DNA of 64,000 nucleotides, taken from Culex pipiens pallens. Its lineage: Eukaryota; Arthropoda; Insecta; Diptera; Culicidae. The notes under the pieces were generated by a model. That model was not told where the DNA came from and did not search any database. It saw only the letters and a program-made list of their open reading frames with translations. Shown piece after piece: positions 32,713 through 44,067 of the stretch (the first letter of the stretch is position 1; each line of letters starts with the position of its first letter). Location: contig NC_068938.1 in assembly GCF_016801865.2 (NCBI RefSeq), positions 78,767,316 through 78,831,315 of the forward strand, in the 5' to 3' direction. The position numbers were made by a program, and so were the translations under genes.

Positions 32713-33961
32713 CAGTGCAGACTCGATTATTCGAAAATAATCACTTTTGATATTTGAATCACTTTTTTTTGTTAAGTTTGCTATTCAAATTTGACTTAAC
32801 GTGAAGACTTCCATCATTGCCATGATTTTACGTTCAAAGATATAAATTTGGCACCCTTATCAATATTTTGACAAAATTCCTTCTACAAGTTGTTTAGAAT
32901 TTAGAATGCTGATACTTTTTGGTAACGATTATCTCATTCCTTGCAATGTTGTGGAAATCGTCATTAATCAATGATTGTCAAGTAGGGCGTCAATGACTGT
33001 ACCACAAAATTATATAAATTTTGAAACACATTTGATTAAGACCAAAAATTCTTTCAGTGGCCTTAAGAAGGCAACAACCGGCACATGCTGATTCATTTTG
33101 GTGCAGAAATTCGTTAAATTGAATTCAATACAAAGCTTTTTAGAGTGATGCAAGGGTCCTGATTTTCGGTTCAATGAACAGAAACCACTCACTCATCGCC
33201 TATCCATTCGTCGCCTATTCTAACCCGCTAGCATTCATGAGCGAATGATACTCGCAAGCAGTCAGCGAGTGGCCCGAACTGTTCACTCAGTGAACAAATA
33301 CATCGTGAAATTTTTTGCCTACTCCGTCGCTCGACGACACTCACACACTACCATGCTCAGCGAAGAGCCATTCTCACAAAACGCCAGCGCGGCAGTCTTT
33401 TTGTTTTCTCGCCCTCAGTTTGCCATCAATTTGATTTTTTCTTGGTGGATGTTTCTTTGAATGGTGTCTATAATGTTATGAAATCAAAATAAATGCACAA
33501 TTTTTTTGATAACATTGATTTTAGGCAACCCAAATCAATGAGTATAACGCAGCGCATCAGAGAAAAAATATTTTCAGTTCAGAGTGATCGGTGACGTTCG
33601 GCCTGCCTGAGCCGTTCGGAGACTGAGCCGATCAGAGAGAGAAGGAGAGTAGAAAAGAGAGTGTTCGGGAGCGAATGGTTTCAAAGTGACAGGCAGTAGG
33701 AATTCATCAGGGCAGTATCGCGTCGCCTGCTATTTGAGCTCGCGAATGGAGTGGTTGATTTTGAGCAATCAGGACCCTTGGAGTGATGATCATATTTCTT
33801 CGAAAATGATCAACGGCTTCACCTTAAATGGGGTCGCAAAAAACACGAATATTTTTTTTGTGATTCGATTATTCGAAGTCCAACATTAACTTTCGGATAA
33901 TAAAACTTTGGATAATCGAAACTTCGGATAATCAAGGTTTCGGATAATCGAGCCTGCACTG
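32713..33961. mobile_element. pogo/Tc1-type non-autonomous element with TA duplication
   Basis: The left end CAGTGCAGACTCGATTAT and right end ATAATCGAGCCTGCACTG are inverted, and each is flanked by TA (32711-32712, 33962-33963). Several extra ATTCG / TTCGGATAATCGA words occur at the ends. It is interrupted by the hAT-type element at 33151-33780. Related bodies lie at 35938-36296 and about 37020-37500. Confidence 0.9.
33143..33788. mobile_element. hAT-type non-autonomous element with 8-bp duplication GAGTGATG
   Basis: The element proper is 33151-33780 (630 bp). Its inverted ends are CAAGGGTCCTGAT and ATCAGGACCCTTG, and it is flanked on both sides by GAGTGATG. Eight-base duplications are diagnostic of hAT. 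The related pogo-type body at 37433 has an uninterrupted TTTGAGTGATGATCAATTTT, an empty-site homologue. No transposase. Confidence 0.92.
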
Positions 33962-33963
33962 TA

Positions 33964-35937
33964 CTGATAAAGCAATCGTTTCGAGTAGTTTGATAACAAT
34001 GATGGGAAAATATTTATTGTGAAACTATTTGTCTGGCGAAGAAAGTTTGCAGAAGAGTGTAATAGAATTTTTGATTCGACATTGATTGTTTTCTTTTTGT
34101 TAGGCTGAGCTTTTAATTAACCAGATCAGCAGCTTAATGGCAACGGTTTCCGTCCCACAAGCAAAAGGTTCAAGGATCAAACCCTAGTCAGTTTGTTTGA
34201 AATTAAGACTAGGTGGTAAAAATAACTTGATAATTTTTAGATGAATTTAATAGTTCATTAAATACATGCTTATAAAATAACTTCCTTTGTGAAGGGTCCA
34301 TAAATCATGTGATTTATGTGGAGATTATAAATATCTAAAGGGGTACTTACTGAGAAGTTTGCCAATTTGTGCATTTTTCCATAAAGTATTTTTTTTACCA
34401 TTTGTTTACATTTTTGGTGGACTTTTCGGACAATCTGTTATGCAATTTTTCTTTGGGTATCGATTATAAACTTTGCCAAATTACTCCAATTATATCTTTT
34501 TTGCGACCAACCAACATGCCCAATTCGAAAATGCGCCATACAAACTTCTTCATTCATCTCAATAAATCCCTCGGGTGGCTTTCCGAAATTATGTCCGCAT
34601 ATATATCGCACCCGGACCGTATGGGAATTCCGAACAAAACAGAGCTCTTCTTTCCTGGCCTTATTCACTGCCATATCTCCCCAATCCCCTCTCTAAAGAA
34701 TATTGCCATGTTTATCGGAAAACTTTGGCCCCTTTAGGGTGGAAAACCGTGCTGCCAGCCAGCCAGTCAGCGTCAATTTCATAAACAAGCACGGGCAAAA
34801 AAAGCGCGCAAGAATCGATCGTCGATGCTCCGCTTGCTGCGCTCTGGCCCCACTACTTTTATCAATCGATGCCCTCCGGGCCAATATGTCAATTCTCGTT
34901 CTCGTGTTTTACTATTATTGACCGGTCGTTTTCGTGGAAGAGTTTTCCATCAGTCAGTCAACCAGCCCCACTGCCAAGGGCTACCGGAGGTGTGGAGAGG
35001 CTCGCCGTCGGATGAACCCGGCAATAAAAATCGATAGCACACACGTTGCTAGGGTGGTTCCGGAGATGCTTTTGTTATTGTTTTTTCTCCTATGGAATGC
35101 TTTATTTGATTTTATGCTTCCGGTTTTCTGTATTATCTAAAAAATAAAAATAAAATGGTCCTTTAACCTAACCTGGATTGAAAAAGGTCCCTTTTCGTTT
35201 GCAATAAATCTGGAAAGTTTGGAGATTTGCAGCATTCAAAAAAAAAAACAAAAAAAAAATACCACAAAGCGCTTAACATTTCACAACCATAACTGCGCAG
35301 CAATTGTCCGAGAGAATCATGGCCTCGAGCCGAGAGAATTATGCCCTCGAGTTCATTTCCAAAGCAAAGTTCAAAAAGTGCTTTTTGCGGAAATCGATCC
35401 AGGGACCTTTGACAGACTAACTCAATGACCTAACTGCCTCGGCCACCACGGCTCGGTGACTCAAGGGTGGTTGATGTATGACTCTTGCTGGAGATTTACG
35501 GTTTCAATTATCGCACTTTTTTCTTACGATGTAAACCCATTTTTTTCTATCCAGGAGTACATATTTTTTCCAAAAAAAAATATTTCACACTCTGAAACCA
35601 ATAAAACTCAAGCTTAGTGATGTTTTAAACATGGTCTGATAACTTTATTTTTGTGAAAATATCAATTAAATTTTGATGTTCCACAATTCTGGGAGGCATA
35701 ATAACATCCCACAATTATGGAATAGGCAATTTGGAGGCAATGTTTTGCTGCTCTAGATAAATTAGGTTTTTTGTTAAAAAAGTACTATTTTTACTTGTGA
35801 AATAGCAAGAGAATGTCCAAATAAAGGTCCTAAAAATAGCAGGGACGACAGAAAAGTTGCATTTTGCATCCTATTGACAAATTATCACAAAAGTGTTCCG
35901 AACTTGTGGGTGTTCCGAATATTTGGGATGACTGTAC
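33964..35937. other. Intron 2, mixed unclassified sequence
   Basis: 34100-34190 has a B-box-like GGTTCAAGGATCAAACCC and may be a decayed SINE. 34720-35100 is GC-richer without a credible gene. 35385-35456 is tRNA-like (listed). The rest is AT-rich. Confidence 0.4.
35385..35456 (-). mobile_element. tRNA-like SINE head fragment
   Basis: On the minus strand GAGCCGTGGTGGCCGAGGCA resembles a class II (Leu/Ser-type) tRNA 5' half with A box TGGCCGAGG. It is followed by AAAGGTCCCTGGATCGATTT with an imperfect B box. No functional anticodon arm can be drawn confidently. Confidence 0.5.
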
Positions 35938-36296
35938 CTGAAAATTAGCGAAAATATTTGTTTTTGACCTAACGTGGAGACTAGCATCATTGCCATGATT
36001 TTTCATTCGAAGATATAAATTTTGCTTTGCTATCAATATTTTGACAAACTTCCTTCAACAAGTTGTTCAGAATAGTTCTGGAGTTTTTTTTGAAAAGGCC
36101 AATAAACCAAAATTTTAGTTTTTGCTTTTTGGGTGTTTTTTAATACCCCTCAAGGCTCAAGGCGGTTTCAAAAACACTCAAAAAGCAAAAATTGGAAATT
36201 TGGTTTATTAGTCCTTTTTTTTTAAAAAAAAAACTCCAGAGTTCCGTGCATTGATTCTTTTTGGTAACGATTATCACATTCCTTCACACAGAAAGA
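35938..36296. mobile_element. Fragment related to the 32713-33961 element, interrupted by MITE copy D
   Basis: CATCATTGCCATGATTTT, AAGATATAAATTT, ATCAATATTTTGACAAA, AACAAGTTGTT and TTTTTGGTAACGATTATC follow the same order as at 32812-32937. MITE copy D sits between GAATAGTT and AGTTCCGTGC. Confidence 0.85.
36078..36239. mobile_element. Palindromic MITE family 'CTGGAG', copy D
   Basis: CTGGAGTTTTTTTTGAAAAG to AAAAAACTCCAG, with inverted CCAATAAACCAAA. Flanked by the 4-bp duplication AGTT (36074-36077, 36240-36243). The paralogous sequence at 32889-32915 lacks it. Confidence 0.92.
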
Positions 36297-36316
36297 AAAA
36301 AACATGATAATATTAC

Positions 36317-36920
36317 ATCTGGGAAGGAGTACATCTCCATATATGATCAAATTGCTTAAATTAACGAAACTTTCTAAAACAGCATGGGAACCATCTGGAG
36401 CATTTAGATTTCAATTTACTGCTATTTTTTGCAGCTTCCTGGAATCATCTTGATTATATTTATATTTATTTTATTTACTTTATTTATTATATTTATTATT
36501 ATTACAAAACTATATGCTTTTATATAATACACTACAGACTCACATTTACACTTACAAACCTTCAAATCATTTAATACATTACGCATTGAACCATTTTCAT
36601 CGGCCCGATGAAATTCCTCTAACCCCCATTCCAAACCTCCCAAAAATATTCCGTTCACTTTTAAAAGTCGCATGGGTTCCCTGCACTTTTGCCACTAGTG
36701 AACAACAAAAACATCCCCTCCCAAATCCCCACGGGACTGTATGGGCGTAGCCTTGGAGCACAGTGTGGAAATTTCCGTTCTTAGATATTTTTGGTTGTAC
36801 CGGGCAGCAATCAAATTGTCTAAGAATATTGAGTTGACCATTGTGGCACCCCATACAGCGTGGTGCAGACCCGTAATGCTATGCTATGCTATGCTATGCT
36901 ATCTGGGAAGGAGTACATCT
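36317..36920 (+). mobile_element. 5'-truncated non-LTR retroposon with (ATGCT)n tail and 20-bp duplication
   Basis: ATCTGGGAAGGAGTACATCT occurs at 36317-36336 and identically at 36901-36920. The 564 bases between end in five copies of ATGCT (from about 36876), the microsatellite tail typical of several LINE clades. Upstream of the tail is GGCACCCCATACAGCG-TGGTGC. The 5' part is AT-rich (36450-36520). No intact reverse transcriptase. Confidence 0.9.
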
Positions 36921-37019
36921 TTTATGTCAGAAAAAATGTGTTATTTCATCTCTGAAAAACTGTGCACAGTAAAAAATAGTGTAAATTTGGAAGGTGTGAA
37001 TTTGGAAGGTTGAATATTA

Positions 37020-37500
37020 CCTCTGTTATGATGTAATTTTAACTCATTTTAGACTGTAAAAGTCACATTACACCGGAAAAGTGATAAAATTACACATTTG
37101 ACTTAGATCAAAAATTCCTTCAGTGGCTCCAAGAAGGCAACAATCGAAACATGCTGATTCATTTTACACGCATGGCAACAATCGAAACATGCTGATTGGT
37201 TTTTCACTTCTTCGTTTGACAATTTTTTATTTTGTAACCCGTTGGTTGGTCAAAGTCAAACTAAAAAATGACGAACTGTCACTTTTTACACGGCGCTCAC
37301 GCACACTATCAAAACAAACGTTTGGTAGTGTGTGTGAACTCCGTGTAAAAGGGGTGTCAAACTAAAAAATGATCCCGTTCGTTTGACAACAGTTCGTGTC
37401 AAACCATCGGTGTTTGAGTGTAGTTCAGAAATTCTTTGAGTGATGATCAATTTTCTTCGAAAATTATCAACGGCTTCACCTTAATGCTATGTCATTTGTG
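37020..37500. mobile_element. Second relative of the pogo-type element, with an embedded interspersed repeat
   Basis: ATTCCTTCAGTGGCTCCAAG (37109-37128), ACATGCTGATTCATTTT and GAGTGATGATCA-TTTTCTTCGAAAA (37437-37461) match 33048-33095 and 33781-33810. An insertion of the GTCAAAC-type repeat (37240-37425) separates them. It supplies the empty site for the hAT insertion. Confidence 0.75.
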
Positions 37501-38433
37501 AAGCCATCTGCTTTTTTTCTGACAAGGATTTCAAAAGTGTATAGAGGAGGAGACTTGATCCCCGGGGACACTTGATCCCAAGCCTGTATCTCGTCAGCAT
37601 GTGGGTAAAACAATTAGCTTTGTTCTAGAAAGTTGTGCGAAATTAACTAAAACTCATTGTAGAAAACAAAGAAAAAAATTTAAAAATGTTTAGATTGAGT
37701 TACACACATTTTTCTAAAACGAGCTGCAAAAAACTTAAAATAGATCTTTTTTTCTTTTTTTGATATGCATAGAAAACACTTAAAAATTATTCAAAAAAAT
37801 ATTTTTAATATATGAATTGTTTGATAAACTTATCAACTCCATGACCCTTACGCATTTCATGTTAAATTTATCGTCATACTATTTTTACAATCAATTGTTT
37901 AAAAAAGTGCGTTTTGGGAGACTTAATCCCTGCATTTTTACAGTCACTGGAATCAAGATTGATTAATTGGGCGGGGTTTTCATACATAGTTTCCTTTAGT
38001 AAAGTTGTACATAACTTACTGCAGTTTGAACCTTTTTTCAAAAGTTTTGTTAACAACAATTTCCAGCTTTTGTAATAATGCTTAATTTTGGTCTAAAAAA
38101 TAATATTTTAGGTTTTTAAATATTTTACATACTAAACTAATTTATAGAAAATTAAAAGTTTGAATGAATAAGAAACATTTTGCTTAAGATTTCTTCAAAA
38201 TGTTGAAAGGGGGATCAAGTTACCCCTAACATTTTTAAAATGCTGGTTTAAAATATTTTTTTTAAAACGATTGGGATGATTCGAAGAGTTCATCTGATGG
38301 AATACCCTTATTAGCCAAACATAGATGAATATTTAAGCTTTCAATTCATGCAAAAAGTTTATAGTTTTGTGAGAAATTGATAGAGTTATGTGCGATACAA
38401 AAAAAGGGGATCCAGTCTCCCCACTCTCCCCTA
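37501..38433. other. AT-rich intron 2 segment
   Basis: 'Slightly phrased' repeats such as GGAGACTTGATCCCCGG and GGGATCAAGTTACCCC recur loosely (37550, 37915, 38205, 38405), suggesting an old mobile element; no ends identified. Confidence 0.4.
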
Positions 38434-38681
38434 CTGCCCATGTTCGCATAAATGTCCCATATGCGAAAACAGCAAGCTGAGAAAAACGCATTTGAAATTT
38501 GTCCCACACATAAGACTACGTGTTAAGTTTTCGTGAAAAAACTGGATTTTCTCCTGATTTCTAGAACAAAGTACTGGATGTTATAGGCTTTTCTGAAAGA
38601 GCACACGATTTTGAACCAAACTGCATCATTAATTAAAAAAAGATGAAAATACATATGGGACATTTATGCGATCATGGGCAG
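38434..38681. mobile_element. MITE with TA duplication, TIR CTGCCCATG
   Basis: The left CTGCCCATGTTCGCATAAAT plus GTCCCATATG is inverted at the right (CATATGGGAC, ATTTATGCGATCATGGGCAG). TA on both sides (38432-38433, 38682-38683). 248 bp, Tc1/mariner-type by target site. Confidence 0.92.
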
Positions 38682-39415
38682 TATAAGAGATGTGAGATTT
38701 TAAAATGATCTTTTAAATTCAAATATTGATAGAACAATAAATTTCTAGAATACTTTTTCAAAACAACCAATGCGCCATGGGTTCATTATGTACATTGAAC
38801 TTTTTGAAAAAGTAAGCGTGATTTATGTTGAACCACTCTAAGAATGCATCTTCTACGCCGGGAGTAAACTTGCTAGAATCAGGCCAACATTGAGCCATCG
38901 CCGGTGTGAACCCCCTGCCTGCGGAGGAAAAAGGGTTACCGTATGTGGAAAGTTGCTCCGGGTGGGTGTGGCCAGGGGGAGTGGTAATTGATGCATGTAA
39001 ACATGCTCACCACTAGCGCTCGTTCATCCACGTGTCCACACTGGACTCTCGATGATGGTGATGATGGACCCATCAGAAATGAGCACCCATGACGACATGG
39101 AAGCTCGATCTTTCCAGAGTGCAACCGGGGGGCATTTTCCGAAAATTTGTTCTGTGCGGTTTTCCACTATATCTAGGAGGGGGATCTGGCTGGAGGTGCA
39201 GAGTGCACGCCGGAAGGCAATTGCAGGCAGCATGATTGAAAGTGCTGTGATGGCGTGTTTCAACTTACAAACCCTTTTTTCAGGCGATCCAGCTGAAATG
39301 ATGGACGGATTTCGTTCACAGCTGAGCAGGGTTGTTGATTTACGTATCGACAGAAATAACTTTGGGAAGTGGAGGTGTTAATCCGATTGATCGATTAACT
39401 GATTCTCGTCGTAAA
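38682..39415. other. Intron 2, GC-richer non-repetitive stretch
   Basis: 38870-39370 is less AT-rich and carries a 109-codon plus frame at 39052-39381 (MMVMMDPSEMSTHDDMEARS...). I do not recognise it, and no splice sites clearly bound it. It may be a mobile-element remnant. Confidence 0.3.
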
Positions 39416-40490
39416 GTTATTCATTGACACCTTAAAGTGGAATGAACAGGCTGGATGAGGGTAACGAACGAGACCTTGTAATTCAGTTTCGGTACTTTAG
39501 TAGGATACAAAACATTGAACATTAAATCATAATGAATTTCTCTGTAGTAAATTGATGTCGCATCGCCTAAAATTGTGTTTTTTTGTTCTCAAGAAAAAAG
39601 GCATTGTTATAAAAATAAACTTCGTTAAAAAACGAAGTTGAAGATATAGTATACTATAAAATTGACTACAACTGGCTAACCAAGTTCACATTATAACGAG
39701 ACAATGTTGCCAGTGTTGCCATGCAATTATGACTTATTGGAACGTAGCTTCAAATACCTTTCTCTTGATGTGACTTTGGAAGTGATTTTGAACTAAATTT
39801 TCTACACTCGACGTTGAAAAAAGTAATATAATTTATCCAAGCCCTTTTTTAAATTTTTTTTTTATTTTTATAAAACAGGATCTTTTGAATAGAATCTTTA
39901 ATTTCTAAATCGCCTCCAAAAGTCCCTGCAACCCANNNNNNNNNNNNNNNNNNNNNNNNNNNNNNNNNNNNNNNNNNNNNNNNNNNNNNNNNNNNNNNNN
40001 NNNNNNNNNNNNNNNNNNNNNNNNNNNNNNNNNNNATTCATTGACACCTTGAAGTGGAATGAACAGGCTGGATGAGGGTAACGAACGAGACCTTGTAATT
40101 CAGTTTAGTATTCTACTTTAGTAGGATACAAAACATTGAGCAATAAAATCATAATGAATTTCTATCTAGAAATCGATTTCGCTTCATTAAAAGGGTATTT
40201 TTATGATTTTCAAAAAAAAAGAAAGGATTTTTCCAAGTACACGAAGTTGACGTTATAGTATACTGTAATGGTTAACAATAATTGGCTAACAAAATTTAAA
40301 ATTTTAAATTTCGATGAAATATATAAAGTCTTCCTAAGTCACGATATCTCGATATAGCGTTTCCATAGAGCCATACATTTCTTCAAATACATTTCTTCAA
40401 ATACATTTCTCATGTTGGTTTTGACAGTAATTTTGAACTAAATTTTCTACATCCGGCATCGAAAACTATTGTTTTTTCAAGTCCTACAAA
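39416..40490. repeat. Duplicated segment flanking the assembly gap
   Basis: 39421-39560 (TTCATTGACACCTTAAAGTG, GAACAGGCTGGATGAGGGTA, ACGAACGAGACCTTGTAATT, GGATACAAAACATTGA) is repeated immediately after the gap at 40037-40180 with a few changes. The match continues, more diverged, to TTTTGAACTAAATTTTCTAC at 39788 and 40431. Confidence 0.85.
39936..40035. other. Assembly gap of exactly 100 N
   Basis: One hundred N, the conventional length for a gap of unknown size. Distances across it should not be trusted. Confidence 1.
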
Positions 40491-40713
40491 CTTGAGAATC
40501 TCAAGTTGAGATAGTGTTACCATATCTTCAAGGTCGATTTTCTAACACAAAACTGGAAAACTGAAGATTTATTTGTTGGCAAAAGCTGTTGCTTTTTTTT
40601 CAAATACATTCACCGATGTGGCTATTGGTCCCCTATACATCGTATGCAGTCAACACAGTATACGACGTACGGAAAACCTACTGTTAGATTGGCATTTATT
40701 CGTTAATTTTCAT

Positions 40714-41262
40714 AGCGGCGAGATAGCCGAGCGGGTTGGGGCGCGGACTTGGTAATCTGAATAAGACTCTCACAGGATTGATGTTGTTTTTGGGGTGAGC
40801 AGACCTGATTTTTTTTTTCTTCGGTACATGCTTTTTGTGTACACGTTTTCTCATACAATATTACATGCTTTTGCTCACAAAGGTGATGTGCATGCTTTTG
40901 CATGCGATTTTACACAGCATTTTTTAACTGTGTTGTCTCGAACCCAGTCGGCCTGGGTTTGATCCCAGAAGGTCCCGGTGGCAAATTTTGAGACGAGATT
41001 TGTCTGATCACGCCTTCCGTCGGACAGGGAAGTAAATGTTGGCCCCGGTCTAACCTAGAGGTTACACAGCAAAAAATCCGATGGTAAAATCGCATACCAA
41101 AGCATGCACATCACCTTCGTCAAAATAAACACTTAATATTACACACTGCATGTACAATTTTTGCAAACACAAAAAAAAAGTTGCAACCGACGGGATTCAA
41201 ACCCAACACCAACAGTAAGGACTGACGCCTTAGCCCACTCGGCCATCAGACCGATGAAGAGC
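40714..41262. mobile_element. Opposed tRNA-like ends around an inverted repeat, with a SINE inserted
   Basis: 40714-40790 (+) begins GGCGAGATAGCCGAGCGGGT, a class II tRNA-like head. 41181-41252 (-) reads GTTGGGTTTGAATCCCGTCG with A box TGGCCGAGTGGGC. Between them CATGCTTTTGCATGCGATTT (40890s) is inverted as AAATCGCATACCAAAGCATG (41087-41106). The copy is split by a fragment of the SINE seen at 45942 (CCCAGTCGGCCTGGGTTTGA at 40946, to TAACCTAGAGGTTA at 41067). Confidence 0.6.
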
Positions 41263-41449
41263 AGTAAGGATAAACGCATATATGAGCTTGACATTTCGGT
41301 CAAGTAGGTTTCCCATACTGATGGGCTACATGTTTCAGGGTGTAAAATCACATAAAATTGCATAAAATAATGCAATATTTATTTTACATCCAGGCCTTTT
41401 ACACGCAGCTGGATTACTACTTTTTTAGCTGTGTAGGTCGTTAGCTCAA

Positions 41450-41560
41450 TTGCCTCAACAATCAAGCCTTCGGACACCTAGTTTCGAGTAGGAATCTCGT
41501 CATCGAGAACGCCAAGGCAATGCTGTAGAGCGAATAATTTGATTTTTTTTTCAAAATTAG
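41450..41560 (+). mobile_element. SINE 3' part (same family as 46145-46352)
   Basis: CAATTGCCTCAACAATC, GCCTTCGGACACCTAGTTTC, ATCGAGAACGCCAAGGCAAT and GCTGTAGAGCGAA followed by a T-run match 46249-46350. The tRNA-like head is missing. Confidence 0.85.
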
Positions 41561-44067
41561 GAACAATGGGCAGGGCCAAATCTCTCTTAAAATATGTCCC
41601 ATAATCTGATGTTTCAAATAAAGTTTTTGTTCCAGAATCGCCTTCAAATAACTCAGCGACCCAGTCCAATTACAGTGTACTAAAAACGGATATGCCGCTC
41701 ATTGTTTAAGGTTTTATCCGAAGGTCCCTGTGGCAATAGCACCACCAGTAGTAGCAGCAACAGAATGGTCAACAAATTAGCAAAACTGCTAAATACAGAT
41801 CCTGCTAATTGCTCTCTCCGACTTCGACCCTCAGGGGGTTGAACAATTTGCTTCGCTTCGCCCATTTCAGCATCTTGTTTTTTTCGCAGTTTTGCGAAGC
41901 AAAATGTGCTGATTTGGGGTTAATGGAACGATCGCAAAGAATCGATTATTTTTCCGAATGATGTTTTTCCGGGCAGTCGAAGCGGAATAACTTTTGTTTT
42001 GCGAAAAGCTTGCTAATTCTCTTGTTTCGTTTTTTGCTTTTTTAGAAATCACAGCAACTACCTTTATAACACCTTTTTTTATTTGAATTTTTCCTTATTT
42101 TCTGTTCTGTTTTCATATTTTATTGTGTTGTTATAATGCTAAAAAAAATAATTACGAATGAAAAAAATCTCTAAGGTCATTATAGTCTAAGCCATACCGA
42201 AAAATCTGCTGTTATATTTAAATTAAATTCAAAGTGAGAGTAATGTAATACATCAAATTTTAAGAGAATAATTAAATAACCTGGAATTATAACAAACAAA
42301 ATTTCCCTCAATTTCCTTAAACCTCTGCAAATTATCTACAAATCAAATCTGCTAAAATTACAGAAAATAATAGTTCATTTCTTCACGATATGCTATGATT
42401 TATTGAATATGCTTGATTTTTTTTGAGTGTTGCGTGTGTTTTTGATATCACATTTTATGTCTGAAAAAGAGCAGTTTTTTTCATAATTTGCTGCAAATTC
42501 AAATTTGAAGATAAAATTTTGTAGAAAAGGGGGAAAACATAAAAAAATGAAGGTGACTAGAAAGTGTGAAAAAAGAGGGTGATTTTTGAAAAGCAGTTTT
42601 ATTTAGAAAACCTTGCAAGTACTTTAATTCCTTCGTGGGAAATTTTGAAGATCTAGAGATAAACAAACAAAAAACAAAATGATTTTAAAATGTTGATTGT
42701 CTCGATAAGCCCGATTTAGCGTTCGGCCGAGTGGAAACGTCGTGATGAATGATGGTGCCACTCTCGAAGGGAAAAAGTGCCCATCATGTCGCATTTAGGT
42801 TCAGCAAAAAAAAAAAACTTCCCCGAGGGAACAGGACGATGAAGTGCCAAATCACGACCCGTGATTATCCCGCGGGATAATGGGAGGAAAAAAAATCCAA
42901 GAAAAAATCACAGGTCAAGTACGAAAGCGTGATAATGACTGAACGTTGCTCAATCTTATCAGATTTTTTTTCTGTCCTGCTCCTTCCAGGCAACTCTCGA
43001 CAATGTTGTCCACGTAAGGGGTAGTGACAAGACAATCTAACTCAATGTTTCCGATAAACATCACGAGGGTACGATAAAGTTTTACCTTGTTCAATTACGA
43101 CAGTTTGATAAAAGCCGCTTCTCGCGCTTCGCAGAAGCTGAATGAGTTTCGCAGAATTTAATTGAATTAGTGAATGGCAAAGTTTGGCCCCTTTCCTGTT
43201 GTAACGAAAAGCATCCCTGTGATTCGGGTCAATTCTATCACGGTCCCCAATCAATCAATCTATAACCCAGCTCAGCACGAGGTGATTGTTACAACACTGT
43301 TCAGCATCAATTATTCAGCGTTTGTCTAAAACGGGAACAGAATTTCAATTACAGCTCGGCGCGTCATCATCAATTATGGACGGCGGCTAAAAGGAGGGAT
43401 AATCTCAACTTGCATCAATAATTCAGGTAGCCATCGCCATCGAAACCAAAACCGCACCCCGGGATCGTCAAATCACGCCAACACTTGTGTATTGTAGTTA
43501 ATTGGGTGGCGCACAGGTGGTTTCACATGGTTATTCCAGATTGTTTCTCCAAACCGCCAGTCTGTTCTGCTCGCGTGTCGTGCGTGGTTACCGGGGCACG
43601 GTGTGGTCAAATGTTTGAAAATTTAGATTTTTTTAACGAGTATCTTTTCACTTTCTTGCTTTTTTTTTCTTGGGATGTAACTTTGTTTGTACTTTTTATG
43701 AGACATGAAGACATTTGGAAACATAAGTTTGTCCATAAAAGTTTCCATACAATTTTTCCAACTGATCATATAGATAGGCTATTAAAATATCAAAAAATGT
43801 GTTTTAGTAAGGATTTTTTGATCGATTTGGTGTCTTGGGCAAAGTTGTACAATTTTACCCATTCCTTAAGTCGATTTTCACACAAAACAATGGATGGAAC
43901 CTATTTCATTTTTGTCTTTTAAGTCTTTTCGAGAAAAATATTTTCAATAATGGTCAAGCTTGTTCATGAAACAAAAAATAAACGATACATTAGGGTGTTT
44001 CAACCAAACAAAAAAGTTCTCAGGTTACGGCAAACCGAGGTTCCTCTTGTAGAGGATAACAGGCCTG
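41561..44067. other. Intron 2, no gene recognised
   Basis: 42060-42690 is extremely AT-rich. 42700-43600 is of mixed composition without obvious repeats and could hold conserved regulatory sequence. The 145-codon plus frame at 43485-43922 has no recognisable domain. Confidence 0.4.

Noticed and set aside
36514..36854. Small frames around 36514-36854 as a gene
   Set aside because: They lie inside a 5'-truncated retroposon with a 20-base duplication and show no domain.
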